A DNA stretch of 47,328 nt, from positions 1 through 47,328 of the forward strand of contig CAKRZX010000019.1 of the NCBI GenBank assembly GCA_934434555.1, in the 5' to 3' direction. The notes under the pieces are model-generated. The model was not told where the DNA came from. It did not search any database and was given only the letters and a program-made list of their open reading frames with translations. Below are positions 37,128 through 45,572 of the stretch, piece after piece (positions within the stretch are counted from its first letter, which is position 1; each line of letters starts with the position of its first letter). A program made the position numbers and the translations under genes. The DNA is from an uncultured Clostridia bacterium. Lineage in GTDB: Bacteria; Bacillota; Clostridia; Christensenellales; QALW01.

Positions 37128-39479
37128 GTGACAAACGAAGAAAAAGCACTGCTTGTTCAGGGAACGAATTTTATGTATACGCGAAAAATCGGGGAAATCA
37201 AGTCGGTTGCCATGGCTGACGGTCCTCACGGAGTACGCAAACAGATAGGCGGCGGCGATAACGGCGTTGCCCAAAGCGAACCCGCCACAGCTTTCCCCAC
37301 CGCGGCGTGCATTGCTTCCTCATGGAACACGGAAAATGCGTATCTTATGGGCGAAACCGCGGGCAAAGAGTGCCGATATTACGGCGTAAACGTTCTTCTG
37401 GGGCCGGGGGTAAACGTAAAGCGATCGCCCCTGTGCGGCAGAAATTTTGAATATTACAGTGAGGACCCGCTTCTCGCGGGCAAAATGGGTGCGGCGTTTA
37501 TCCGCGGAGTTGAAAAAAACGGCGTTTCGGCGTGTGTTAAGCACTTTGCCGCAAACAATCAGGAAAATTTCCGTTTTACGGGAAGCAGTTGGGTTGATGA
37601 GCGGGCGTTAAGGGAAATATATCTTAAACCTTTTGAAATTGCCGTAAAGGAGGGTCGTCCCGGAGCGGTTATGACGGCGTACAACAGGATAAACGGCGTG
37701 TATGCCTCAGAAAACACCCGATTTATAACCGATATTCTGCGCAAAGAGTGGAATTTTGACGGTATTGTGATGAGCGACTGGGGCGGCACTGACGACCGCG
37801 TTGCGGGAATCCGTGCGGGCGAAGATTTGGAAATGCCGGGCGATACGGCGATCAACATAAAGAGAGTCAAAGACGCGCTTGACGACGGCACGCTTAAAGA
37901 CTGTGAGATTGACACCTGTGTTTCCCGGATAGAAAAGTTTTCGGCAAAATACGCAAAAGAAGCGTGTGCGGAATACACCCTTGACCATACGGATTTGGCG
38001 GTTGAAATAGCCGCGGATTCGGCGGTTTTAATGAAAAACGACGGTACTTTGCCCCTTAAACGCGGCGAAAAGTACTGCGTAATCGGCGATTTATTTGAAA
38101 AGATGCGGTATCAGGGGTCAGGCAGTTCCATGATAGCACCCACCCGCGTGATTTCCCACAGGGCGGCGTTTGAAAAACGGAACATAGATTTTGCTTTTTT
38201 TAAGGGCTACGATTCTGTTGCCGAAAGCGAGAACGGGCTTGTTGAAAAGGCATTAAAGGGCGCGGAGAATTACGGTACCGTCATCCTGTTTGCGGGCCTT
38301 ACCGACCTTATTGAAAGCGAGGCTGGCGACAGAGAAAATATGCGTCTGCCCGCAGGGCAGGAAAAGCTTATTTCCGCCCTTGCGGGTGCAAAGAAAAAAA
38401 TTGTGCTTGTGCTTTTCGGCGGCTCGCCCGTGGAAATACCCTTTGAAGAGAACATAGACGCAATACTTAATATGTATCTTCCCGGGCAGGGCGGCGGTGA
38501 AGCAACGGCGCAACTGCTTTTCGGCGAAGTTTCGCCCTCGGGCAAACTTGCGGAAACCTGGTTTGAAAAGTATTCGGATATTCCGTATTCCGAAAATTAC
38601 AGCAAAAGCGAAAACGAACTCTATAAAGAAAGCATTTTTGTGGGCTACCGCTCAAAAATCAAGGCAAAATTTCCGTTCGGGTTCGGGCTTGCCTATACTT
38701 CTTTTGAATATTCGTGCCTCGGACTTATTCACGAAAACGGCAAAATCTCTGCTGAATTCACAATAGAAAACACGGGCGATTTTCTCTGCGGTGAAGTTGC
38801 GCAGTTATATATAAGAAAAAACGAATCCTCCCTGTTCAGAGCGGAGAAGGAACTTAAAGGCTTTTTGAAAGTCTACCTTGCACCGAAAGAATCAAGACGG
38901 GTAAAAATAGAAATTTCGGAATCCGACCTTGCATATTTCAACGTTAAAGAAAACCGCTTTACGGTTGAAAGCGGCGAATACACGGCGGAAATTGCCGCAT
39001 CGTCAACAGATGTAAGGCTGAAAGAAAGTTTTTTTGTTTCGGGCGAAAACGCAGAATTTCCTTACGAAAAGGACATAAACGAAAAGCTGATTACCGGCAA
39101 GCCGCTGTCAGATGAAGAATTCTTTGCATTTATCAATCTTGCGCCGCCCGCAATCCGCCCGAAGCGCCCCATCACCCTTGAAACGCGCATTGCCGACTTC
39201 AAGTATACTTTTGGGGGCAAAATTATCTATTTCCTTGTGTGCCTTGTGCCGAAGCACAAACTTTTTTCGGCAAAAAGGCTGCCAAAGGGCGAAAAGCGCG
39301 ACAACGGCATAAAGGGCGCGATTTTTATGCACAGGATTCTTGACACAAACAGCATACGCACGCTTGCAATGTCGGCGGGGAATATTCTGCCTTGGAATCT
39401 GGCAGAGGCGGTGGTCGAACTTGCAAACGGACATTTTATCAGGGCGGTTAAAAAGGCTTGCACAAAAATAAAGTTTTAG
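37128..39479 (+). CDS. GH3 beta-glucosidase-type enzyme with C-terminal extension
   Basis: A 783-residue enzyme. GTG start with GGGAGGA nine bases upstream; no signal peptide, so cytoplasmic. Family order is intact: the TIM-barrel block MADGPHGVRKQIG and GPGVNVKRSPLCGRNFEYYS, then VKHFAANNQE, and the nucleophile Asp in VMSDWGGTDDR. The second alpha/beta domain follows, and the fibronectin-like module FGFGLAYTSFEYS through VESGEYTAEIAAS ends near residue 640. About 120 further residues, helical and partly hydrophobic (GGKIIYFLVCLVPKHKLF), are beyond the usual end. It is convergent with the SPOR gene; their stops overlap. Confidence 0.9.
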   Translation: MTNEEKALLVQGTNFMYTRKIGEIKSVAMADGPHGVRKQIGGGDNGVAQSEPATAFPTAACIASSWNTENAYLMGETAGKECRYYGVNVLLGPGVNVKRSPLCGRNFEYYSEDPLLAGKMGAAFIRGVEKNGVSACVKHFAANNQENFRFTGSSWVDERALREIYLKPFEIAVKEGRPGAVMTAYNRINGVYASENTRFITDILRKEWNFDGIVMSDWGGTDDRVAGIRAGEDLEMPGDTAINIKRVKDALDDGTLKDCEIDTCVSRIEKFSAKYAKEACAEYTLDHTDLAVEIAADSAVLMKNDGTLPLKRGEKYCVIGDLFEKMRYQGSGSSMIAPTRVISHRAAFEKRNIDFAFFKGYDSVAESENGLVEKALKGAENYGTVILFAGLTDLIESEAGDRENMRLPAGQEKLISALAGAKKKIVLVLFGGSPVEIPFEENIDAILNMYLPGQGGGEATAQLLFGEVSPSGKLAETWFEKYSDIPYSENYSKSENELYKESIFVGYRSKIKAKFPFGFGLAYTSFEYSCLGLIHENGKISAEFTIENTGDFLCGEVAQLYIRKNESSLFRAEKELKGFLKVYLAPKESRRVKIEISESDLAYFNVKENRFTVESGEYTAEIAASSTDVRLKESFFVSGENAEFPYEKDINEKLITGKPLSDEEFFAFINLAPPAIRPKRPITLETRIADFKYTFGGKIIYFLVCLVPKHKLFSAKRLPKGEKRDNGIKGAIFMHRILDTNSIRTLAMSAGNILPWNLAEAVVELANGHFIRAVKKACTKIKF

Positions 39480-40267
39480 CCCAACTCCGTGCAGAAGACC
39501 ACATATTCACACACAAATGCGCTTGAAACGTATCTTAATTTCTGCAAAAATGCGCCGTCACTGCTTTCGGGCGACTCTTTAAGCAGTGTTTCAAGGCACA
39601 GACACGCGTCCTTTAACGCCATAACGGTTGAGTTCTTGCTTTCTATGCCGTCAAGTTTGGTTTTTGCCGCCTGCACATCGGCTGAAACCTTACTTATGTT
39701 GCCGCACACCTGTAATTTGGTAAGCGCGCCGTCCTCAAAGCCGCCCGCAGCGGAAAGCATTGTTTTTGCCGCACCGGAAAGCGATAAAAACACGTCCTTT
39801 ACAGCAGTTATCTGCTCGCTGCTGCCCGTAACTTTTACTTCAAGGGACGGCACTTTTATTTCCGTTACCGCCGCCTCGGGATATTTTTCTTTAAGTTCGT
39901 CGCACTGTTTCTGTGCGGCATCTTTGTTTTCAAAGCAGGAATACAGCACGTAAAATCCGCCGTCGGAAACAAACACGTACCCGCTGCCCCCGTTTTCGGT
40001 AACGCCCGTTTTGTTTTCCTCGGCGTCTTTTGCCGAATCGCAGCACAGCACGCTGACGCAGTAGAAAGTCAGCCCGTCGGAAGAAAGCCTGTCGGTGGAC
40101 GCATGCTCGCTTTTGCCCAGACTCATAACAGGACTTATTACCTTTTCCGCAATAAATTTCCCCACGGAATTTATGCTGAACACCGCCAGCGCAAACACCG
40201 CAACTATAATAACCGCAATTATATTTTTCTGCATTTCACGTTTTTTTGCCCGTCTTGACATACCCAT
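39476..40267 (-). CDS. SPOR-domain membrane protein, sporulation or cell-wall related
   Basis: A 263-residue protein. A basic N-terminus (SRRAKKREMQ) precedes one membrane helix (NIIAVIIVAVFALAVFSINS). A SPOR-like module is at about 88-135 (GYVFVSDGGFYVLYSCFENK, DAAQKQCDELKEKYP, AAVTEIKVP). The C-terminal region is helical with Cys residues. SPOR domains bind denuded glycan strands of septal wall, so a wall-linked role is likely. The stop TAA overlaps the GH3 stop on the other strand by four bases, and there is no terminator between the two genes. Confidence 0.7.
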   Translation of the reverse strand: MGMSRRAKKREMQKNIIAVIIVAVFALAVFSINSVGKFIAEKVISPVMSLGKSEHASTDRLSSDGLTFYCVSVLCCDSAKDAEENKTGVTENGGSGYVFVSDGGFYVLYSCFENKDAAQKQCDELKEKYPEAAVTEIKVPSLEVKVTGSSEQITAVKDVFLSLSGAAKTMLSAAGGFEDGALTKLQVCGNISKVSADVQAAKTKLDGIESKNSTVMALKDACLCLETLLKESPESSDGAFLQKLRYVSSAFVCEYVVFCTELG

Positions 40268-40320
40268 TTTCGGTCACCTCAAAAAATAGTATGTGTTAAA
40301 GACAAGCAATATGCAAAAAA

Positions 40321-41070
40321 TTATCTGTACATTGAGGGCGTCCGTCCCGTTTCTTTCTTAAAAACGTAGTTCATATAGGACTGGCTGTCGAATCCGCACG
40401 ACTGCGCCACGTCTTTATAGGGCATACCCTCGCGAATCATATGCACCGCGTGGGAAATCCGTATGCCCGTAAGATATTTTTGCGGCGAAATCTCCATAAT
40501 CTCCGTAAAAACTTTCCTGAAAAAATTGCGGCTCAAATACGCCTTTTCGGCAAGTATTTCAAGGGTAATTTTCTCGCCGAAATTCCTGTCCATATACTCT
40601 TTTGCTTCAAGAATATTTTTGCCGTATCTGTGATTTTTCTTGCCGTTGCTTACGCCTATGGCGCTTATTCTTGACGCAAGGCAGAGAACCGTTCCCGAAT
40701 TCATTGCGTTTTGGGCAAGCGGGTCGGAAAACCGCTCGCACAGGGCATTAAAGTACGGCAAAAACTCGTCAACCGACGCTGTTTCGCTGCACTTGGGAAG
40801 TTTGCGCATAAGTTCGCACAAAAGCGGGTCATCGCTTTCAAAATGAATAAAGCGGCAGTTGAATCTGCCTATGCTGAAACGTGTATCCCCCGGCAACGCG
40901 CAGATTATGTGCGCCCCCGCATGGGAATATTTTGTGCCGTTTATTACCGAAAAACCGCCGCAGCCCGAATAAAGCTCAATTTCAAATTCCTTTACTTCAC
41001 GCTGTGGCGTAACATCGGTATCAAAATGTTCGGTGGATTCAAACACCCCGTGATTGATAATTTTTATCAT
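40321..41070 (-). CDS. AraC-family transcriptional regulator
   Basis: A 249-residue protein. The N-terminal cupin-like sensor (about 1-140) includes SVINGTKYSHAGAHIICALP. The C-terminal double helix-turn-helix is clear (NFGEKITLEILAEKAYLSRN, FFRKVFTEIMEISPQKYL, YKDVAQSCGFDSQSYMNYVF) and ends KKETGRTPSMYR. It is divergent from the MBL-dehydratase-SDR cassette, so it probably controls that cassette in response to a sugar or sugar acid; this is an inference from gene order. Confidence 0.88.
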   Translation of the reverse strand: MIKIINHGVFESTEHFDTDVTPQREVKEFEIELYSGCGGFSVINGTKYSHAGAHIICALPGDTRFSIGRFNCRFIHFESDDPLLCELMRKLPKCSETASVDEFLPYFNALCERFSDPLAQNAMNSGTVLCLASRISAIGVSNGKKNHRYGKNILEAKEYMDRNFGEKITLEILAEKAYLSRNFFRKVFTEIMEISPQKYLTGIRISHAVHMIREGMPYKDVAQSCGFDSQSYMNYVFKKETGRTPSMYR

Positions 41071-41196
41071 AGCGTCCTCTTTGAGTTATATTTCTAAAAA
41101 TAAGAGTAAAAAATTTATATACAGCCGTCAAAATGTATGATATATTTATATTATACAGCATAAAAACAAAAAATAAAAGCATTTTCGGAGGTAAAT

Positions 41197-41871
41197 ATGA
41201 AAACAACTTGGCTCGGTCAGGCGGGGATTATGTTTGAAACGGAAAACACCCGCATAATTCTTGACCCGTATCTTTCCAACAGTTGCGTAAAACTGAACCC
41301 CAACTCTTACAGGCGCGTTAAGGCGGACGAAAGTCTTTTTTTGTTAAAGCCCGACATAATCATCTGTACGCACGACCATCAGGACCACTACGACGAAGAA
41401 TCCCTTGACCCGTTTCTTAAAGGTGAAAACGCCGTTACCTGTATCGTTCCGCCGTCGGTTTTTGCGCGTATCAGGCATTACGGACCGAAACATAACTATA
41501 TATACTTCCCGCCCCGCACCGTGTGGACGCAGAACAATATAAAAATCACATCGGTTAAAGCGGTGCATTCCGACCCCGACGCCATAGGCGTTATAATTGA
41601 GGCGGAGGGTAAAAAATACTACGTTACGGGCGATACGCTTTATAACGAGGACATTTTCACATATCTTCCCGACGATATCGACGTTCTGTTTATGCCCGTA
41701 AACGGCGTGGGCAATAATATGAATTTTACTGACGCAAAAAATTTCGCCGCAAGGGTGAACGCAAAAAAAGTTGTTCCAATGCACCTGGGAATGCTTGACG
41801 ACCGCTCGGTTGCGGAATTCGAATATGAAACTGCGGTTATCCCCGAAATTTATAAAGAAATCAGGTTGTAA
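41197..41871 (+). CDS. MBL-fold hydrolase, UlaG-like (possible sugar lactonase)
   Basis: A 224-residue protein with SD GGAGG. Motifs fit the UlaG/lactonase-type branch: MKTTWLGQAGIMFET start, metal core CTHDHQDHYDEES, ITSVKAVHSDPDAIG, and the later ligands VTGDTLYN and VVPMHLGML. UlaG opens L-ascorbate-6-phosphate lactone in E. coli; whether this protein uses that substrate is not shown. It is followed two bases later by the enolase-superfamily dehydratase and may open the lactone that feeds it. Confidence 0.82.
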   Translation: MKTTWLGQAGIMFETENTRIILDPYLSNSCVKLNPNSYRRVKADESLFLLKPDIIICTHDHQDHYDEESLDPFLKGENAVTCIVPPSVFARIRHYGPKHNYIYFPPRTVWTQNNIKITSVKAVHSDPDAIGVIIEAEGKKYYVTGDTLYNEDIFTYLPDDIDVLFMPVNGVGNNMNFTDAKNFAARVNAKKVVPMHLGMLDDRSVAEFEYETAVIPEIYKEIRL

Positions 41872-41873
41872 TT

Positions 41874-43034
41874 ATGAAAGTAACAGACGTAAAAGTTTTT
41901 AAGGTGGACTGTTTCCGCACGAATTGGGTGTTTGTAAAGGTGTATACTGACTCGGGCCTTGACGGCGTGGGCGAGGCGACCCTTGAATACAAGGAAAAAG
42001 CCTTGGAGGGCGCGGTCGAGCACATAAAAGAGTATCTTGTGGGCAGGAATCCCCTTGATATAGAAAATCACTGGCACAGCATTTACCGCGACGCATACTG
42101 GCGTGGCGGAGCGGTGCTTATGTCGGCGCTTTCCGCCGTTGAAATGGCGCTTTGGGACATTTTGGGCAAGCACCTTAACGTTCCCGTGTACCAACTTCTT
42201 GGCGGAAAAGTCAACGACAAAGTGCGCATATACGTAAACGGCTGGTTTGCCGGCGCAAAAGAACCCGAAGAATTCGGCGAAAAGGCAAAAATCGCCGTTC
42301 AGCGGGGCGTTACCGCAATGAAGTGGGACCCTTTCGGCAAAAGTTATCTTGATATATCAAATCACGATTTGGATAAAGCGCTCCGCTGCGTTCAGGCGGT
42401 GCGCGAAGCGGTGGGCGATTCGGTTGACCTGTTAATCGAGGGTCACGGCAGATTCAACATTCCCACGGGAATAAAAATCGCAAGGGAACTGGAACAGTTC
42501 AAGCCTATGTTCTTTGAAGAGCCCACTCCGCCGGACAGTCTTGACGCGCTAAAAGCGGTTCGGGATAAATCTCCCGTTGCGATTTCCGCCGGCGAGCGGC
42601 TTTACACCCGCTGGGATTACCGCAAGTTCTTTGACCTTATGCCCGCTGACTATATTCAGCCCGACATTTCCCACGCGGGCGGAATTTCCGAACTTAAAAA
42701 GATTGCTGCCGAGGCAGAGTGCAGGTATATTCCCTTTGCGCCCCACAACCCCTCGGGTCCCGTTGCCAACGCTGCAACGCTCCAACTTGCCGCCAACTGC
42801 CCCAACTTCTGCATTCTTGAAATTATGTACAGCGATGTTGAGTGGCGCAAGGACGTTACAAACGAGCATCTTGAATATGAAAACGGATTTATCAAAATTC
42901 CCGACAAACCGGGTCTGGGAATTGAAATCAACGAGGAAGAGTGCCTGAAACACCCGTATCAGCCCCACACGTTAAGGCACTACACGGGCGCGCTGACCGA
43001 TATCCGCCCCGCAAAAACAGAATTTTATTTTTAA
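41874..43034 (+). CDS. Enolase-superfamily sugar-acid dehydratase (MR/MLE type)
   Basis: A 386-residue enzyme. The N-terminal capping domain opens MKVTDVKVFKVDCFRTNWVF. The barrel carries MKWDPFG, the metal ligands in LLIEGHGRFN, MFFEEPTPPD and ISAGERLYTR, and the late block DISHAGGISELKKIAAE with catalytic-type His in PHNPSGPVANAA. The ligand order matches galactonate/gluconate-type dehydratases, with Glu in place of Asp at the first ligand; the exact substrate cannot be read off. Product would be a 2-keto-3-deoxy acid. It sits between the MBL and SDR genes. Confidence 0.87.
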   Translation: MKVTDVKVFKVDCFRTNWVFVKVYTDSGLDGVGEATLEYKEKALEGAVEHIKEYLVGRNPLDIENHWHSIYRDAYWRGGAVLMSALSAVEMALWDILGKHLNVPVYQLLGGKVNDKVRIYVNGWFAGAKEPEEFGEKAKIAVQRGVTAMKWDPFGKSYLDISNHDLDKALRCVQAVREAVGDSVDLLIEGHGRFNIPTGIKIARELEQFKPMFFEEPTPPDSLDALKAVRDKSPVAISAGERLYTRWDYRKFFDLMPADYIQPDISHAGGISELKKIAAEAECRYIPFAPHNPSGPVANAATLQLAANCPNFCILEIMYSDVEWRKDVTNEHLEYENGFIKIPDKPGLGIEINEEECLKHPYQPHTLRHYTGALTDIRPAKTEFYF

Positions 43035-43046
43035 GGAGTGACTTTT

Positions 43047-43817
43047 ATGAATAAATGCGTATTTGTTACCGGCGCCACAAACGGCACGGGTTACGCCATT
43101 GCCGAACGCTTTGCAAAAGAGGGCTATGACGTTTTTATCGGTTCCCGCTCACAGGAACAGGCCGCACAGGCGGCAACAAAACTTGCTTCTGACCACGGCA
43201 ACTTCACCAAGGGCTACGGTATGCGCGTGTTTGATGAAGAAAACGTAAAGGAAATTTTCGATGATATCCGCGCAAACGGCTATCTGCTTAACACCCTTGT
43301 ACTCAATGCGGCGAATCTGGGAATAAATCAGGACACGCTGACCGTTGATATTGCCGATTTTATGAACGTTATCAACACCAACGTAGGCTGGAACTTTATG
43401 CTTGCCCGTCAGGCGGCGCTGCAAATGAAAGAAAACGGCGGCGGCTCAATAGTGTTTATAAACTCCAACACCGCCTACCGCGCCATTCCCTCCCGTGCGG
43501 CATATTCCTGTTCAAAGGGCGGAGTGCTTTCTTTAAGCCGCGCTTTGGCAATAGATTTGGGCAAGTATAATATCCGCTCCAACTGCGTTTTGCCCGGAAT
43601 GATTAAAACCGAGCGCTGGAAAACGAATTACAACGACTGCCGTAACGCAATGAGCAACTATACGCCCTTGCGCGACATTGCCGAATTTGAGGACATCGCC
43701 AACGCGGCATGGTACTTCGGCAGCGACCAGTCCCGCAACACCACCGGCGCCGAACTTATAGTTGACGGCGGCAACACCGTTCAACTCTATCCCGAAATTT
43801 ACGAAAGAGATAATTGA
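43047..43817 (+). CDS. SDR-family oxidoreductase (sugar dehydrogenase-like)
   Basis: A 256-residue enzyme. ATG at 43047 follows AAGGAG with eight bases between; the earlier start at 43038 lies inside the SD. The cofactor loop is VTGATNGTGYAIA, the active-site Ser in FINSNTA, and the catalytic Tyr-x3-Lys in YSCSKGG. Length matches classical SDRs. The last gene of a three-gene cassette with the dehydratase, it may oxidise the sugar to the lactone used upstream in the same pathway. Substrate is inferred from context only. Confidence 0.87.
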   Translation: MNKCVFVTGATNGTGYAIAERFAKEGYDVFIGSRSQEQAAQAATKLASDHGNFTKGYGMRVFDEENVKEIFDDIRANGYLLNTLVLNAANLGINQDTLTVDIADFMNVINTNVGWNFMLARQAALQMKENGGGSIVFINSNTAYRAIPSRAAYSCSKGGVLSLSRALAIDLGKYNIRSNCVLPGMIKTERWKTNYNDCRNAMSNYTPLRDIAEFEDIANAAWYFGSDQSRNTTGAELIVDGGNTVQLYPEIYERDN

Positions 43818-43843
43818 GGAAGTTTTACAGAACAAACTGCTTT

Positions 43844-43876
43844 TCAGGGTGTCGGTTTTCGGCACCCTGAATTTAA
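43844..43876 (+). terminator. Terminator after the SDR gene
   Basis: TCAGGGTG and CACCCTGA pair around TCGGTTTTCGG, followed by ATTTAATATT. Confidence 0.65.
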
Positions 43877-43898
43877 TATTAAAAACGCAATCTTTTTA

Positions 43899-43926
43899 TT
43901 GACAAAAACAAATTTTTCGGTATAAT
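43899..43926 (+). promoter_or_regulatory. Promoter of tRNA-Thr
   Basis: TTGACA at 43899-43904 and TATAAT at 43921-43926 with a 16-base spacer, ten bases before the tRNA. Confidence 0.8.
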
Positions 43927-43935
43927 ATATATCGT

Positions 43936-44011
43936 GCTACCGTGGCTCAGTCGGTAGAGCGGTTCACTCGTAATGAACAGGTCGCCGGTTCGATTCCGGC
44001 CGGTAGCTCCA
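43936..44011 (+). tRNA. tRNA-Thr, anticodon CGT
   Basis: Acceptor arms GCTACCG and CGGTAGC pair exactly; TCCA ends the gene with CCA encoded. The anticodon arm GTTCA/TGAAC holds the loop CTCGTAA, giving CGT (codon ACG). The T-loop is TTCGATT. Class I size. Confidence 0.93.
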
Positions 44012-44046
44012 TGAAAAAGCACTTGCGCTTGCAAGTGCTTTTTCAT
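44011..44046 (+). terminator. Terminator of tRNA-Thr
   Basis: ATGAAAAAGCACTTGC and its exact complement pair around GCTT, giving a 16-base stem with a T-run in the 3' arm. Confidence 0.8.
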
Positions 44047-44179
44047 GTTTATTCGCCTTTATCCCTCTGTCTTTTCTGCCCGCCGTACTCTTTTTTACCC
44101 TCTCGCCCCAAAATAGATTGATTTATATCCGATAATATGATAGAATATCTGCACGAAACGCAGATTTAAGGAGCAGAAT
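44047..44179. promoter_or_regulatory. Promoter and short leader of the pyrophosphatase gene
   Basis: TTGATT (44118-44123) and TAGAAT (44141-44146) with a 17-base spacer form a probable promoter. A small hairpin ATCTGC/GCAGAT follows before SD AAGGAG. Otherwise nothing is seen. Confidence 0.6.
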
Positions 44180-44728
44180 ATGAACATCTGGCACGATATC
44201 AACCCGTCACGCATTAAGGCAGACGACTTTATTGCCGTGGTGGAAATAAGCAAAGGAAGCAAGAAAAAGTACGAACTCGATAAGGAAACGGGACTTATTA
44301 TTCTTGACAGGATTCTTTATACGTCCACCCATTATCCCGCGAATTACGGCTTTATTCCCCGCACTTTTGCCGACGACGGTGACCCGCTGGACGTACTCGT
44401 TTTAACAAGCGAGGCGCTTGACCCCATGGTGCTTATACGATGCTACCCCATTGGCGTTATAAATATGCTTGACAACGGAAAGAACGATGAAAAAATCATT
44501 GCAATTCCGTACAGCGACCCCACGTATAATTCCTATAAGGATATAAGCGAACTGCCAAAGCACATTTTTGACGAAATGCGCCATTTCTTTTCGGTTTACA
44601 AGCAACTTGAAGGCAAACAGACCGCGGTGGACGAAGTTAAGGGTGCAAAGTCGGCGCTTGAAATCGTGCAGAATTGCATTGACAACTACAAAGTAAAATA
44701 CGGAGATAAACAAAATGCTTACAAGTAA
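44180..44728 (+). CDS. ppa: Inorganic pyrophosphatase (soluble family I)
   Basis: A 182-residue enzyme that hydrolyses pyrophosphate in the cytoplasm. The signature FADDGDPLDVLVL is at about residues 60-72, with ILYTSTHYPANYGFIP before it and the acidic block IAIPYSDPTYNSY later. Length is normal. The gene overlaps the YhbY gene by 14 bases, so the two are co-transcribed. Confidence 0.93.
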   Translation: MNIWHDINPSRIKADDFIAVVEISKGSKKKYELDKETGLIILDRILYTSTHYPANYGFIPRTFADDGDPLDVLVLTSEALDPMVLIRCYPIGVINMLDNGKNDEKIIAIPYSDPTYNSYKDISELPKHIFDEMRHFFSVYKQLEGKQTAVDEVKGAKSALEIVQNCIDNYKVKYGDKQNAYK

Positions 44729-45011
44729 ACAGAGGGCAAATTTGCGCTCAAAGGCAAACAAAACGGAAACGATACTGCAAGTTGGCAAGGACGGAATAAC
44801 CGAAAATCTGATTGTTCAGGTTGACGACGCGCTTACCGCCCGCGAACTTATAAAAATGCGCGTGCTTGAAAATTCGCCGCTTTCTGCGCGTGAAGCCTGT
44901 TTTGATTTGGCAGAAGCCACAAAAAGCGAGGGTGTGCAGATAATAGGCACCCGTTTTGTGCTTTTCAGGCGCAACAAAGACAAAGCGCAGTACGACGATT
45001 GTCTGAAATAA
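44715..45011 (+). CDS. yhbY: YhbY/CRS1-type RNA-binding protein
   Basis: A 98-residue protein of the CRM domain type. MLTSKQRANLRSKANKTETI is the usual start, with VGKDGITENLIVQVDDALTA as the RNA-contacting GxxG region, then IIGTRFVLFRRNKDK. Members associate with pre-50S ribosomal particles. The start overlaps the end of ppa. Confidence 0.9.
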   Translation: MLTSKQRANLRSKANKTETILQVGKDGITENLIVQVDDALTARELIKMRVLENSPLSAREACFDLAEATKSEGVQIIGTRFVLFRRNKDKAQYDDCLK

Positions 45012-45020
45012 TTTTATTCC

Positions 45021-45062
45021 CCGTCAGCCGATTCGTTTGAATCCGGCAGACGGGATTTTTTG
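45021..45062 (+). terminator. Terminator of the ppa-yhbY operon
   Basis: CCCGTC and GACGGG pair, with an inner stem GCCGATTC/GAATCCGGC, followed by ATTTTTTG. Confidence 0.75.
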
Positions 45063-45518
45063 TGCCGTCAAAAGCAGAACTTGTCTTTATGTTTCGGGGC
45101 GTTGATAAATAATCAGCGCAGCCACCCCATAAGCATAAATTGTCGCCGCAGTACAGCGGCGACCGTCATAATTTTTTTGCAATGCAAGCAGCGGGAGCGC
45201 ATTACTCTCCCATACACACGGCAAATAAAGCACATAAAAACAAATATTGCAAAAGGCAATTTTACCGAATAATTTGTTTCTCCAAAAGCTCCGTTTCTAC
45301 CGGTAGGGCGGTGGCTTGCTGCCGCCGCGTGCGCAGAAAGATTGCGGATTGGCGATAAATGTAATGTTGCAAAACGCTTATTCTATGGCGTAAAATTCCT
45401 CTTGTACAAGTTTAACGGACACAAAGTCACGTGCCACCGCACAGAGTAAGTAATATGCATAAAGCAGCCGCTTCGCAAGCATAAATTATCCCCCCGCAGC
45501 CATAAAACAGGCACAACA
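45063..45518. other. Gene-free stretch with hairpins and a short imperfect repeat
   Basis: No protein gene is convincing. A perfect eight-base stem (GTCGCCGC/GCGGCGAC, 45142-45163) and a GC-rich stem near 45305-45330 are visible. The phrase AAGCATAAATT-T-CC-CCGCAG occurs twice (about 45131-45150 and 45477-45500) with small differences. A small RNA or relic sequence is possible; nothing further can be said. Confidence 0.4.
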
Positions 45519-45550
45519 AAAACCCCGATGTTTTATTCATCGGGGTTTTC
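45519..45550 (-). terminator. Terminator of the 45573-46838 gene
   Basis: AACCCCGATG and CATCGGGGTT pair around TTTTATT, with T-runs on both strands. The arms resemble those of the tRNA-Leu terminator. Confidence 0.75.
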
Positions 45551-45572
45551 AGAGATATTCACTATGAAGCGA

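Noticed and set aside
41090..41196. Firm promoter for the MBL-dehydratase-SDR cassette
   Set aside because: The region is AT-rich with several TATAAT-like words but no clear -35 partner at the right spacing, so no single site could be chosen.
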